From an uncultured Clostridia bacterium (GTDB taxonomy: Bacteria > Bacillota_A > Clostridia > TANB77 > CAG-508): a DNA stretch of 35,432 bases. A program made the position numbers and the translations under genes. The notes under the pieces were generated by a model. That model had not been told where the DNA came from, did no database searches, and worked only from the letters and a program-made list of their open reading frames with translations. The stretch lies in NCBI GenBank assembly GCA_947625985.1, contig CANQQF010000016.1:1-35432 (forward strand). Direction: 5' to 3'. Shown here one piece after another: positions 22,201 to 31,397 of this stretch; the stretch's first letter is position 1; each line of letters opens with the position of its first letter.

Positions 22201-24372
22201 CTATTTCTTTCTTTTTACTTCAAATACACTATCAACTTTTCTAAGTGCTTTTATAACTTTATTTAATTGTGTCAAATTTTCCACTTCTATAGTAATTTCT
22301 ATAGTCGCTATTGATTCTTTAGTTCTAGTATTAACTCCTAATAGTTTTGCTTTTACATTTCCAACTTCTTTTAATATATCAACTAATAGTCCTGATCTAT
22401 CACTTGAAAATATTTGTATATCAACAGTATAAGCAGCTTCACTATCTTTATTATACCAAGATACATCTATCATTCTATTTTCTTCTTCTAGTAAATCTTT
22501 TACATTTATACAATCTGTTCTATGAACTGATACTCCTCTCCCTTTAGTGATATATCCAATAATATCATCTCCAGGAACTGGATTGCAACATCTAGATAAT
22601 TTTACCAAACAATTATCTATTCCTTTTACAACTATTCCTGATGAAGATGGTTTAATCTTATTCTTTTTCTTTAATTCTTCAATTTTTTCTTCTACATTTT
22701 CTTCTTCATGTTCTTTTATATATTCATGTAACATTCTTGAAATTATTTTAACTGAAGACATTGCACCAAATCCAACAGCAGCATACATTTCATCTAGATT
22801 TTTATATTTATATTTATCAAGTGCTGGTTTAATATATTCGTCTTTAAACAAATCAGCATGTGTATATCCAATTCGTTTTATTTCTCTTTCAATTGCATCT
22901 TTACCCTTTTCAATATTTTCTGCTCTATCAGCTTTTTTAAACCAACTATTTATTTTATTTTTAGCTGTTGAACTTTTTACAAATTTAAGCCAATCTCTAC
23001 TAGGTCCTTTTGAATTATCAGATGTTATTATTTCTACAATATCCCCTGTTTTAAGTGGTGTTATTATTGGCATCATTTTACTATTAATTTTGCATCCTGT
23101 CATTCGATTTCCAACTTCTTGATGAATTGAATATGCAAAATCTATAGATGTTGCACCCATTGGTAAAACAATGATTTTTCCTCTAGGTGTAAAAACATAT
23201 ACTTCATCTACAAATAATTCCGTTTTTAGTGTTTCTAAAAATTCTTGAGGATCCTGCATGTCTTTTTGCCATTCCAAAGTCTCTCTAAGCCAAGCTAATT
23301 TATCTTCTTCAACTTTAACAGATTGTTTTTTTCCAAAATAGCTCGCTTCTTTATATGCCCAATGAGCTGCGATACCAAATTCAGCAATCTTATGCATTTC
23401 TTCAGTACGAATTTGCACTTCAAATGGTGTCCCATTTTCTCCTAATAATGTCGTATGGATTGATTGATACATATTAGGTTTTGGAACAGCTATATAGTCT
23501 TTAAATCTTCCTGGCATTGGTGTATACATTTCATGTACTATGCCAAGTGCAGTATAACAATCTTTTACAGTTTTTACAATTATCCTTAAAGCAAATAAAT
23601 CATAAATTTGGTCAAGAGTTTTATCATCTCTTTTCATCTTTCTGTATATACTATATAAATGTTTAGCTCTTCCAGTTACCTCTGCTTCAATTCTTTGCTT
23701 CTTTAGTTCAAGTCTAATATCATCCATTATTTTTTCAATAAACTTTAAACGCTCTTCTCTTTTTTTGTTTATACCTTCAACTAATTCATGATACTCCTCT
23801 GGATATAAATATTTAAATGCTAAATCTTCTAATTCCCACTTTAAAGAATACAACCCCAGTCTATTTGCCAAAGGTGCAAATATCTCCATTGTTTCTTTTG
23901 CATTTGTTATTTGTACATCTCTTTTTAAAAACTTTAATGTCCTCATATTATGAAGTCTATCTGCTAATTTTATAATTATTACTCTTATATCTTTTCCCAT
24001 TGCTAAGAACATTTTTCTATATTCTTCAACTTGTTGTTCTTCTACTGATGAGAATTGAAGATTTCCAAGTTTGGCAATACCTGTTACCATTTCTTCTATC
24101 TCTGGTCCAAATTCATTCTTTATATCTCCATTAGTTACATCTGTAGAATCTACTAAATCATATAATAATGCAGCACAAATTGATTGCTCATCTAATCCTA
24201 TATCAGCTAAAATATATGCAACATTAAGTGGACGAGTAATACATAGATTTCCATACTCATCTTTTTTATTTCCTATTTTTTTTTCTACATAATTATATGC
24301 TTTCATTATTGATTTTGTGTCTACTTTTTTACTAGTTTCTTTTTTTCTAGAAATAATTTCTTGTATATCCAT
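22201..24372 (-). CDS. rel: RelA/SpoT-family (p)ppGpp synthetase with degenerate hydrolase domain
   Basis: A 723-residue long Rel. The synthetase domain (about 230-345) is intact: IYDLFALRIIV, the RxKD-type motif PGRFKDYIAVPKPNMYQS at about 287-304, and FEVQIRT with the catalytic Glu near 318. A TGS domain follows (VYVFTPRGKIIVLP, about 395), then a Cys-rich zinc-finger-like segment (SRCCNPVPGDDIIGY, about 595) and a C-terminal ACT domain. The N-terminal HD hydrolase domain has lost key residues. Where bifunctional Rel has HP, HD and ED, this protein has RP (Arg47), YD (Tyr71-Asp72) and DS (75-76); only Asp138 in KLADRLHNMRTL is kept. It probably makes but does not hydrolyse (p)ppGpp. It lies 13 bases after recJ and 13 bases before the MBL gene. 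Confidence 0.94.
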   Translation of the reverse strand: MDIQEIISRKKETSKKVDTKSIMKAYNYVEKKIGNKKDEYGNLCITRPLNVAYILADIGLDEQSICAALLYDLVDSTDVTNGDIKNEFGPEIEEMVTGIAKLGNLQFSSVEEQQVEEYRKMFLAMGKDIRVIIIKLADRLHNMRTLKFLKRDVQITNAKETMEIFAPLANRLGLYSLKWELEDLAFKYLYPEEYHELVEGINKKREERLKFIEKIMDDIRLELKKQRIEAEVTGRAKHLYSIYRKMKRDDKTLDQIYDLFALRIIVKTVKDCYTALGIVHEMYTPMPGRFKDYIAVPKPNMYQSIHTTLLGENGTPFEVQIRTEEMHKIAEFGIAAHWAYKEASYFGKKQSVKVEEDKLAWLRETLEWQKDMQDPQEFLETLKTELFVDEVYVFTPRGKIIVLPMGATSIDFAYSIHQEVGNRMTGCKINSKMMPIITPLKTGDIVEIITSDNSKGPSRDWLKFVKSSTAKNKINSWFKKADRAENIEKGKDAIEREIKRIGYTHADLFKDEYIKPALDKYKYKNLDEMYAAVGFGAMSSVKIISRMLHEYIKEHEEENVEEKIEELKKKNKIKPSSSGIVVKGIDNCLVKLSRCCNPVPGDDIIGYITKGRGVSVHRTDCINVKDLLEEENRMIDVSWYNKDSEAAYTVDIQIFSSDRSGLLVDILKEVGNVKAKLLGVNTRTKESIATIEITIEVENLTQLNKVIKALRKVDSVFEVKRKK

Positions 24373-24385
24373 AGTTGTTATCCTC

Positions 24386-26077
24386 CTATTTCAAACCTCG
24401 CATTATATCCTTTATGTTTATTTGTAAACTATCCATCCCTCCATAAGCATTTATTTCTAATGCTCCTGCTAAATCTATTTTGTCACCTATTATATAATCT
24501 TCTGCAAGATTTCCTAAATTAAATCCTATAGCATCAATAACTGTATTATTGCTTCTCAAAGTCATTTTTAGATGTTTACCTTCTGATAGGGTTCTTATTG
24601 AATCTATCTTTAAATTTTTAAATAAAAATATCGGGGTTTTATTTGCTTCTCCAAATGGTTCTAATTGTTTTAAACTATCAACCATTTCTCTATTTACCTG
24701 ATCTAGTTCAATCTTTGCATCAATACGTATAATTGGTAATATTTCTTCAATATGTTCTTCTTCAGCTATTGTCTCAAATTTTTTCGTGAATTTTTCAATA
24801 TTTTCTTCTTTTAGTGTAATACCTATGGCCATAGCATGTCCACCAAACTTCTCAATATTATCTTGACATTTTTGAAGGGCACTATATAAGTCAAATCCTG
24901 GAATGCTTCTTCCTGATCCTTTAGCAATGTTATCTTCATGGCATAATAGAATACTTGGTTTAAAGTAAATATCTGTTATTTTTGACGATACTATACCAAT
25001 TACTCCATGATGCCAATTTTCTCCTGCTACCACTATTGTTTTATTTCTATCTAAATGTTTTTTTTCTATTTGATTTAAAGCATCTTCAAATATACTCTTT
25101 TCTATTTCCTGTCTCTTTGCATTATATGCATTTAATTTTCTTGTTAAAAGTTCTATTTCCTCTGAATTCTTTGAAAGTAAAAGTTGTAATGCTTTTTTAG
25201 CATCTCCCATTCTTCCACATGCATTTATTCTAGGTGCTATTCCAAAAGATATTGTAGATGAATCTATATTTTTATAACCTGAAGAAACTAAAATAGATCT
25301 TAATCCTAAATTCTTTGTTCTCTCAACAAGCAATAAACCTAATTTAGCAATTACTCTATTTTCATCAATTAAGGGTACTATATCAGATATCGTTCCAACA
25401 CATACTATATCTAAAAATTTTAAATACTCTTTTTCATTTAATCCTAATTTTTGTCCTAAAGCCTGTATTAATTTAAAAACAACTCCTACTCCTGCTAATT
25501 CTCTAAAAGGATATTCACTGTCTTTTCTTTTTGCATCAACAACTGCTATAGCATTAGGAATTTCATCTCCGACCTCATGGTGATCTGTTACAATCGTTTC
25601 TATTCCAAGTTCATTAGCATAATCTATTTCTTCTTTGCATGATATTCCACAATCAACTGTTATCATCAACTGATATTGCTTTTTTGCTATATTCTCTAAT
25701 GCATTTTTATTTAAACCATACCCTTCTTCTAATCTATTTGGTATATAATAATCTATTTGTACTCCTCTTTCTTCAAGGAAACTTTTTAATACTGTTATAC
25801 TTGTAATTCCATCTACATCATAATCACCATATACAATCATCTTTTGTTTTTTCTTTATAGCCTCAATTATTCTATTTACTGCTTTTTCCATATCTGGCAT
25901 TAAAAAAGGGTTATAGAAATCATAACGTGTAGGAGTTAAAAATTTGCTTATTTGTTCTTTTTCTATTATTCCTCTATTTACAAGAATCTTCGCTAAAAGA
26001 AAATTAATATTATATTTTTTTTGTAATTCTTCTACTTTATTTTCATTTTCTTCATATAATTCCCACTTTTTTCTCAT
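24386..26077 (-). CDS. recJ: Single-stranded-DNA-specific exonuclease RecJ
   Basis: A 5'-3' ssDNA exonuclease of the DHH superfamily, used in recombination and mismatch repair. With ATG 26077 (AGGAGA upstream) it has 563 residues, typical. Metal-binding motifs: MIVYGDYDVDGITS near 77-90, VDCGIS near 140, VTDHHEVGDEIPNAIAVVDAKR near 160-180 (DHH signature), and ACGRMGDAKKAL near 289. The DHHA1 part has GENWHHGVIGIVSSKI and KGSGRSIPGFDL (about 350-395). The last about 120 residues form the RecJ OB domain. The longer frame begins before the ribosome site and is rejected. First gene of recJ-rel-MBL. Confidence 0.96.
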   Translation of the reverse strand: MRKKWELYEENENKVEELQKKYNINFLLAKILVNRGIIEKEQISKFLTPTRYDFYNPFLMPDMEKAVNRIIEAIKKKQKMIVYGDYDVDGITSITVLKSFLEERGVQIDYYIPNRLEEGYGLNKNALENIAKKQYQLMITVDCGISCKEEIDYANELGIETIVTDHHEVGDEIPNAIAVVDAKRKDSEYPFRELAGVGVVFKLIQALGQKLGLNEKEYLKFLDIVCVGTISDIVPLIDENRVIAKLGLLLVERTKNLGLRSILVSSGYKNIDSSTISFGIAPRINACGRMGDAKKALQLLLSKNSEEIELLTRKLNAYNAKRQEIEKSIFEDALNQIEKKHLDRNKTIVVAGENWHHGVIGIVSSKITDIYFKPSILLCHEDNIAKGSGRSIPGFDLYSALQKCQDNIEKFGGHAMAIGITLKEENIEKFTKKFETIAEEEHIEEILPIIRIDAKIELDQVNREMVDSLKQLEPFGEANKTPIFLFKNLKIDSIRTLSEGKHLKMTLRSNNTVIDAIGFNLGNLAEDYIIGDKIDLAGALEINAYGGMDSLQINIKDIMRGLK

Positions 26078-26134
26078 AATATCTCCTATTTTATTATTTT
26101 GCTTTATTTTATAACATTTTATAAAATTTGTAAA

Positions 26135-26169
26135 CAAAAAACATACTTCAATTTGAAGTATGTTTTTTG
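26135..26169 (-). terminator. Terminator after the WG-repeat gene
   Basis: AAAAAACATACTTCA and TGAAGTATGTTTTTT pair perfectly around a 3-5 base loop. A and T runs on both sides give bidirectional potential. It starts about 15 bases after the WG-repeat stop. Confidence 0.85.
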
Positions 26170-26183
26170 TTTTTTTATTTAAT

Positions 26184-27221
26184 TTATTGCTGTGTTTGTT
26201 CTACTTGCTGATTTGGTTGCTGATTTAGTTGCTGATTTGGTTGTTGATTTGCTGGCTGTTGCATTGTTTCTATTTGTGTACGTAATTGATTTAAATAAGC
26301 ATCTTCTTCAGGTGTTAGTTGCCTCTGTTGTGCTTGTTCTTCTAATTTTCTTACTTCTTCTTGCAAATTCGCTAGTTGTTGCTCTGGTGCTACTGTTTGT
26401 TCAGTTTTCTGTTCTGTGCTACTCGGTACATTAGATGTTTTAGATGCCTGCGAAGCATTAGCACCAAGCTGATCTAGATAATATTTAACTGTTTGAGTCT
26501 TATCATTGTAGTTAGCATAATAATTATACACTCCTGCTTCTTTCTTCATATATATATCATCAAAGTTTACTCCATAATCTGCTAGCTTTCCATACATATC
26601 GATTAATCCATATTTTTCTCCCTTACAAGCTACAATATAATTATAGTCTGAAATCACTAACAAATTTAGAGCATCTGCACTGTTTTTACTTATATAACCA
26701 AAACTATCATACTCAAAACCACATAGTCTATTACCATTTATATCTGATAATGCCCATTTATCTTTTCTTTTTACTGGAATAAGATTACCTAATAATAGGT
26801 ATTTATTTTTTACATTATTCTCCTTAAATAAACTTATATCTATACCTATTTGATCAAATTCTATTGGTACTTTTGTATTACCACTAGTATCTACTATACC
26901 ATATTTATTATCTTTACATACAACATATAGATTTGTCTTTATATCTAATAATTCAATATCATCATATACTACATCTATCTTTGTTTTCTTTTCTCCTAAT
27001 GGTGATAATACTCCATATTTTTGTTTGTCACCTTTATTATCAGATACTATACAATCTCCTACAGCTGGTAAATATTTTATACTAGCATATTTTACTCCAA
27101 ATAATTCCTCCCCTGAGTCTGCATCAATAAGACCATAAACATTATTTTCTTTGTTTTTTACTACTAACATACCTCTTAAAATAGTTTTTTGATTAGCAAA
27201 AGTTTCATCTAATTCATATCC
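26184..27221 (-). CDS. WG-repeat surface protein, C-terminal part (frame-split gene)
   Basis: About 345 residues continuous with the upstream fragment at 27214-27813 if one C is skipped at 27222. It contains WG/KWG-type beta repeats (NVYGLIDADSGE, KYGVLSPLGEKK, KYGIVDTSGNTK, KWALSDINGNR, KYGLIDMYGK), then a linker, a Glu/Gln helix (about 270-310) and a low-complexity tail of repeated NQQ/PNQQ. Such repeat domains usually face outward and bind partners. A TTG start at 27236 is available, but there is no ribosome site and family homologues continue upstream, so this part is best read as the second half of a roughly 542-residue protein anchored by the N-terminal membrane span. Confidence 0.75.
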   Translation of the reverse strand, partial: GYELDETFANQKTILRGMLVVKNKENNVYGLIDADSGEELFGVKYASIKYLPAVGDCIVSDNKGDKQKYGVLSPLGEKKTKIDVVYDDIELLDIKTNLYVVCKDNKYGIVDTSGNTKVPIEFDQIGIDISLFKENNVKNKYLLLGNLIPVKRKDKWALSDINGNRLCGFEYDSFGYISKNSADALNLLVISDYNYIVACKGEKYGLIDMYGKLADYGVNFDDIYMKKEAGVYNYYANYNDKTQTVKYYLDQLGANASQASKTSNVPSSTEQKTEQTVAPEQQLANLQEEVRKLEEQAQQRQLTPEEDAYLNQLRTQIETMQQPANQQPNQQLNQQPNQQVEQTQQ

Positions 27222-27813
27222 GTTTATCCATAGCAATATTAGTATAATATCTAACTAAATAAGGTAATGTTGATAAATATCTGACATTTTCATTATCGTC
27301 TTTTTTATATGTTGTATTAAACACATTTACTATATCTTTTAAAGATATACACAATCTTCCATTATTACTTTTTACAGGGTAATTCATTTGTATTGGTTCA
27401 TAATCACTCTCTGATACTGTTAAATCAATTTTATATATTTGATTACTTTCTAATTTTAGATTTACCGCTTCAATAGATTGACTTGCATCTTTTCTTTCTA
27501 CATAGCATTCTGTTGTTGATTCAGATAAATTATTATATTCACCTCTATTATAAGAATAACCTATAAGGTTCGCTAAATCCGCAATTGGAATATATTCTTC
27601 TTCATTTATCTTTATAATATTTTTTAAGAACTCATTGTTTTCAACTCCATCTATTTTTGCTATTTCAGGTTTTGGTCTAATTGATATTAATATACCTACT
27701 ATTACAAATATTGTTATTAAAAATACTAGCATTACTATTAATATTACTCTCATAACCTTCTTTGGTCTCTCTTGTTTTTCTTTGTAACTCTGTTCGATTA
27801 GATTCACTTGCAT
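27214..27813 (-). CDS. Membrane-anchored surface protein, N-terminal part (frame-split gene)
   Basis: About 199 residues. One membrane span (VILIVMLVFLITIFVIVGILISI, about 22-44) follows a short basic cytoplasmic end. The outside part has YIPIADLANLIGYSY and GRLCISLKDIVNVFN, resembling the copper-amine-oxidase-N-type stalk common in clostridial surface proteins. The frame ends YYTNIAMDK-CGG-ATA-TGA. Dropping the C of CGG gives DKGYELDETFANQ, joining the WG-repeat frame in the expected way. ATG 27813 is given; GTG 27807 fits GAGGG spacing better and TTG 27822 is also possible. It follows tgt without a gap, so it is the end of the queA-tgt operon. Could be a pseudogene, a recoded gene or an assembly error. 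Confidence 0.72.
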   Translation of the reverse strand: MQVNLIEQSYKEKQERPKKVMRVILIVMLVFLITIFVIVGILISIRPKPEIAKIDGVENNEFLKNIIKINEEEYIPIADLANLIGYSYNRGEYNNLSESTTECYVERKDASQSIEAVNLKLESNQIYKIDLTVSESDYEPIQMNYPVKSNNGRLCISLKDIVNVFNTTYKKDDNENVRYLSTLPYLVRYYTNIAMDKRI

Positions 27814-27818
27814 CACCC

Positions 27819-28964
<1,146 letters not shown>

Positions 28965-29987
28965 TTACTTTATAAACATTGCATCTCCAAAACTAAAGAA
29001 TCGATACTTTTCTTTTACAGCTTCATCATATGCTTTTAATATATATTCTTTTCCTGCTAATGCTGAAACTAACATTAATAACGTAGACTGTGGTAAATGA
29101 AAATTCGTTATTAAGCCATCTAAACATTTAAACTTATATCCTGGATATATAAATATTTGTGTATCTCCTTCCGCCTCCGTTACTAATCCATTTTCATCAG
29201 CTACTGTTTCTAATACCCTACATGATGTTGTCCCTACTGAAATTATCTTTTTTCCGGCCTTCTTAGATTCATTAATCTTTTCTGCATCTTCTTTTTTTAT
29301 ATAATAATGTTCTGAGTGCATTTCATGATTTTCTACATTTTCTTCTTTAACAGGTCTAAATGTCCCTATTCCAACATGTAATGTAACATTTGCTATTTTT
29401 ACACCCTTTTCTTCTATTTTTTTTATTAGTTCAGGTGTAAAATGTAATCCTGCTGTGGGTGCTGCTGAAGATCCATTATATTTAGCATAAACAGTTTGGT
29501 ATCTTTCATTATCTTTTAACTGCTCATGTATATATGGTGGTAAAGGCATTAAACCAATTTTATCAAGGATTTCGTTAAATATTCCCTCATATTTAAATTT
29601 AACTTTTCTAGTTCCTCCTGGCATTATATCTAATATTTCTGCTTCAAGTAGTTTATCGCCAAATATAACTTTTGTTCCAATATGAAGTTTATTTCCTGGT
29701 CTAACTATGGTTTCCCATATATCTCCTTCTATATTTTTTAAAAGTAAAAACTCAATTTTTGCTCCTGTTTCTTTCTTTCCATATATTCTAGCAGGCATAA
29801 CTCTTGTATTATTTCTTACTAAACAGTCTCCTGGTTCTAAATAGTCAATTATCTCCTTAAATATATGATGTTCTATCGTTTGACTATTTCTATCTAATAT
29901 CATTAACCTTGACTCATCTCTTTTTTTTATTGGTGTTTGAGCAATTAGTTCTTCTGGTAGTTTATAATTAAATTCTGTTACTTTCAC
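28965..29987 (-). CDS. queA: tRNA preQ1(34) S-adenosylmethionine ribosyltransferase-isomerase
   Basis: Converts preQ1 in tRNA to epoxyqueuosine by moving ribose from SAM. 340 residues, typical. Starts with [43 protein letters not shown] is near 51, and [11 protein letters not shown] plus [14 protein letters not shown] lie around 170-205. The C-terminal half has [12 protein letters not shown] and [24 protein letters not shown] around 250-300. The start codon is GTG with AAGGA 7-8 bases upstream. First gene of queA-tgt. Other queuosine genes (queC, D, E, F) are not in the window. Confidence 0.97.
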   Translation of the reverse strand: MKVTEFNYKLPEELIAQTPIKKRDESRLMILDRNSQTIEHHIFKEIIDYLEPGDCLVRNNTRVMPARIYGKKETGAKIEFLLLKNIEGDIWETIVRPGNKLHIGTKVIFGDKLLEAEILDIMPGGTRKVKFKYEGIFNEILDKIGLMPLPPYIHEQLKDNERYQTVYAKYNGSSAAPTAGLHFTPELIKKIEEKGVKIANVTLHVGIGTFRPVKEENVENHEMHSEHYYIKKEDAEKINESKKAGKKIISVGTTSCRVLETVADENGLVTEAEGDTQIFIYPGYKFKCLDGLITNFHLPQSTLLMLVSALAGKEYILKAYDEAVKEKYRFFSFGDAMFIK

Positions 29988-30014
29988 TTCTAATCCTTCC
30001 TTAATAATTATTAA

Positions 30015-30020
30015 TTTATA
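30015..30020 (-). promoter_or_regulatory. Extended -10 element of the queA-tgt operon
   Basis: TGGTATAAA on the minus strand, a TGn-extended -10 (hexamer TATAAA), about 28 bases before the queA GTG. No strong -35 is seen. Confidence 0.4.
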
Positions 30021-30046
30021 CCATAAAATAAGTTTTCAGTATTACT

Positions 30047-31075
30047 TTAACTACTCGATCTTAAAGCACTAATATTATGAATTATCGTTATAAATATCTC
30101 GTGTATTTCTTCTATTATATTATTTGGCTGAACAAAGACATTTTCAACAGGTGTTGAAAATCTAAAATTAGATTGTTTAGCTGGTTTCATAGTAAATACC
30201 TCACTTGGTAATCCTATATAATTACCATTATCATTTATATCTTTATTCATATAATCCGTGTACCAAGCTTTTTCTCCGACTAATTCTTCGTTTTGATATC
30301 CATACTTTTTATAATCATGCAATACCGGTATCGTATAATTATATTCTTCTGCTGTTCTTTCTAAAGAATGTAAAAACTCATGTAACAAAACTTCTTCTGG
30401 AAATATATTTACACGTGAATTATATTTATAGACATAACTTTTATCTTCATTAGGTAAACGTATATTTGAAAATCCAATTCCATAATAATCCATTGCACCT
30501 AATCCTATCCAATCTTTTACTTCTATTGAATCTTGATGTTTTTCATCTCCTAGTTTTGTTATTATAAATATATGGTCATAATTATTTTCATCAATTACTT
30601 GTTTTATTTGGTTTTCTACATCTTCTGGTGATACATAATATCCAAATTCTTTATCATAAGATAAACTTGTAATAGGAGTATCTAAAGTATATACATCACA
30701 TGTTGCTGTCATTTTACCTTTTGATAATGTTTTACAGGTTTTGCTAAATCTATTTATAGTCTCCGTAATATCTTCTATATCTTGATTTGTAGCATTTATT
30801 TTTATTGGATTACCATTCAAGTTTACATCTGTAGATTTAAATATGAAACTCGCAAATTTCCAATTATTATTATTTTCACTTTTTCCTTCTTCCATTGAAA
30901 AATCTGAAAACCACGCTTTTCCTTTACAATATCCTGCATTTCCTCCTAAACGAAATCCTAATTCTACTTCTGTTCTATTTTTAGAATTAAATATAAATTC
31001 TATTTCCTGCCAATCGTTTGTGCCAGAAATTGCAACAGACCTTTCAGTTGTTCCATTGGTTGAAATTTGAGCACC
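30047..31075 (-). CDS. HEFLH metalloprotease-like surface protein, C-terminal part (frame-split gene)
   Basis: About 342 residues after the junction. The first 70 look like a beta-sandwich carbohydrate-binding or galactose-binding module (SGTNDWQEIEFIFNS, VELGFRLGGNAGYCKGKAWFSDF). A second domain follows with SYDKEFGYYVSPEDV, WIGLGAMDYYGIGFSNIR, and the zinc-protease-type motif EEVLLHEFLHSLERTAEEY (HEFLH about 232-236 from the junction). LHDYKKYGY and WYTDYMNKD follow. HExxH with a downstream Glu fits a gluzincin-like peptidase; activity is not proven. It is continuous with 31044-31397 if the C at 31076 is skipped. No ribosome site supports an independent start at 31102. Together the parts make about 449 residues. 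Confidence 0.72.
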   Translation of the reverse strand, partial: GAQISTNGTTERSVAISGTNDWQEIEFIFNSKNRTEVELGFRLGGNAGYCKGKAWFSDFSMEEGKSENNNNWKFASFIFKSTDVNLNGNPIKINATNQDIEDITETINRFSKTCKTLSKGKMTATCDVYTLDTPITSLSYDKEFGYYVSPEDVENQIKQVIDENNYDHIFIITKLGDEKHQDSIEVKDWIGLGAMDYYGIGFSNIRLPNEDKSYVYKYNSRVNIFPEEVLLHEFLHSLERTAEEYNYTIPVLHDYKKYGYQNEELVGEKAWYTDYMNKDINDNGNYIGLPSEVFTMKPAKQSNFRFSTPVENVFVQPNNIIEEIHEIFITIIHNISALRSSS

Positions 31076-31397
31076 GAATTGCTTTGTTTTCATCTTCTGC
31101 AATTACATCTTCTGTCTTAACCATACATTTTACCTTATATGGTGTATTTTGCTTTACTTGTATTTTCTTATAAAACATAGCATCATTATATTGTTCAGAT
31201 ATTATTTCATAACTATCTTTTTCAGAATATTTAACTTGATTATCTCTTTTAAATTTTGACGTTCCTATTATCCTTTCGCTTCTTTGAAAATCATTAAAAT
31301 TATTTACTCTATATATTGTATATATAAATACAATGGTCATTATCAATACAATAATTGATATAATATAATTAAACTTTGATGATTTTTTTTTACTCAT
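31044..31397 (-). CDS. Surface metalloprotease-like protein, N-terminal part (frame-split gene)
   Basis: About 117 residues. Basic start SKKKSSK, one membrane span (YIISIIVLIMTIVFIYTIY, about 11-29), then the beginning of a beta-sandwich module (QVKQNTPYKVKCMVKTEDVIAEDENK). The frame then reads AAA-GCA-ATT-CGG-TGC and stops 11 codons after CGG. Removing the C of CGG gives ATT-GGT-GCT-CAA, joining the metalloprotease-like frame at a position where homologues continue. ATG 31397 is chosen (AAGGAAG upstream) over ATG 31415. It overlaps the pnp stop by 8 bases, so it is translationally coupled to pnp. Confidence 0.7.
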   Translation of the reverse strand: MSKKKSSKFNYIISIIVLIMTIVFIYTIYRVNNFNDFQRSERIIGTSKFKRDNQVKYSEKDSYEIISEQYNDAMFYKKIQVKQNTPYKVKCMVKTEDVIAEDENKAIRCSNFNQWNN

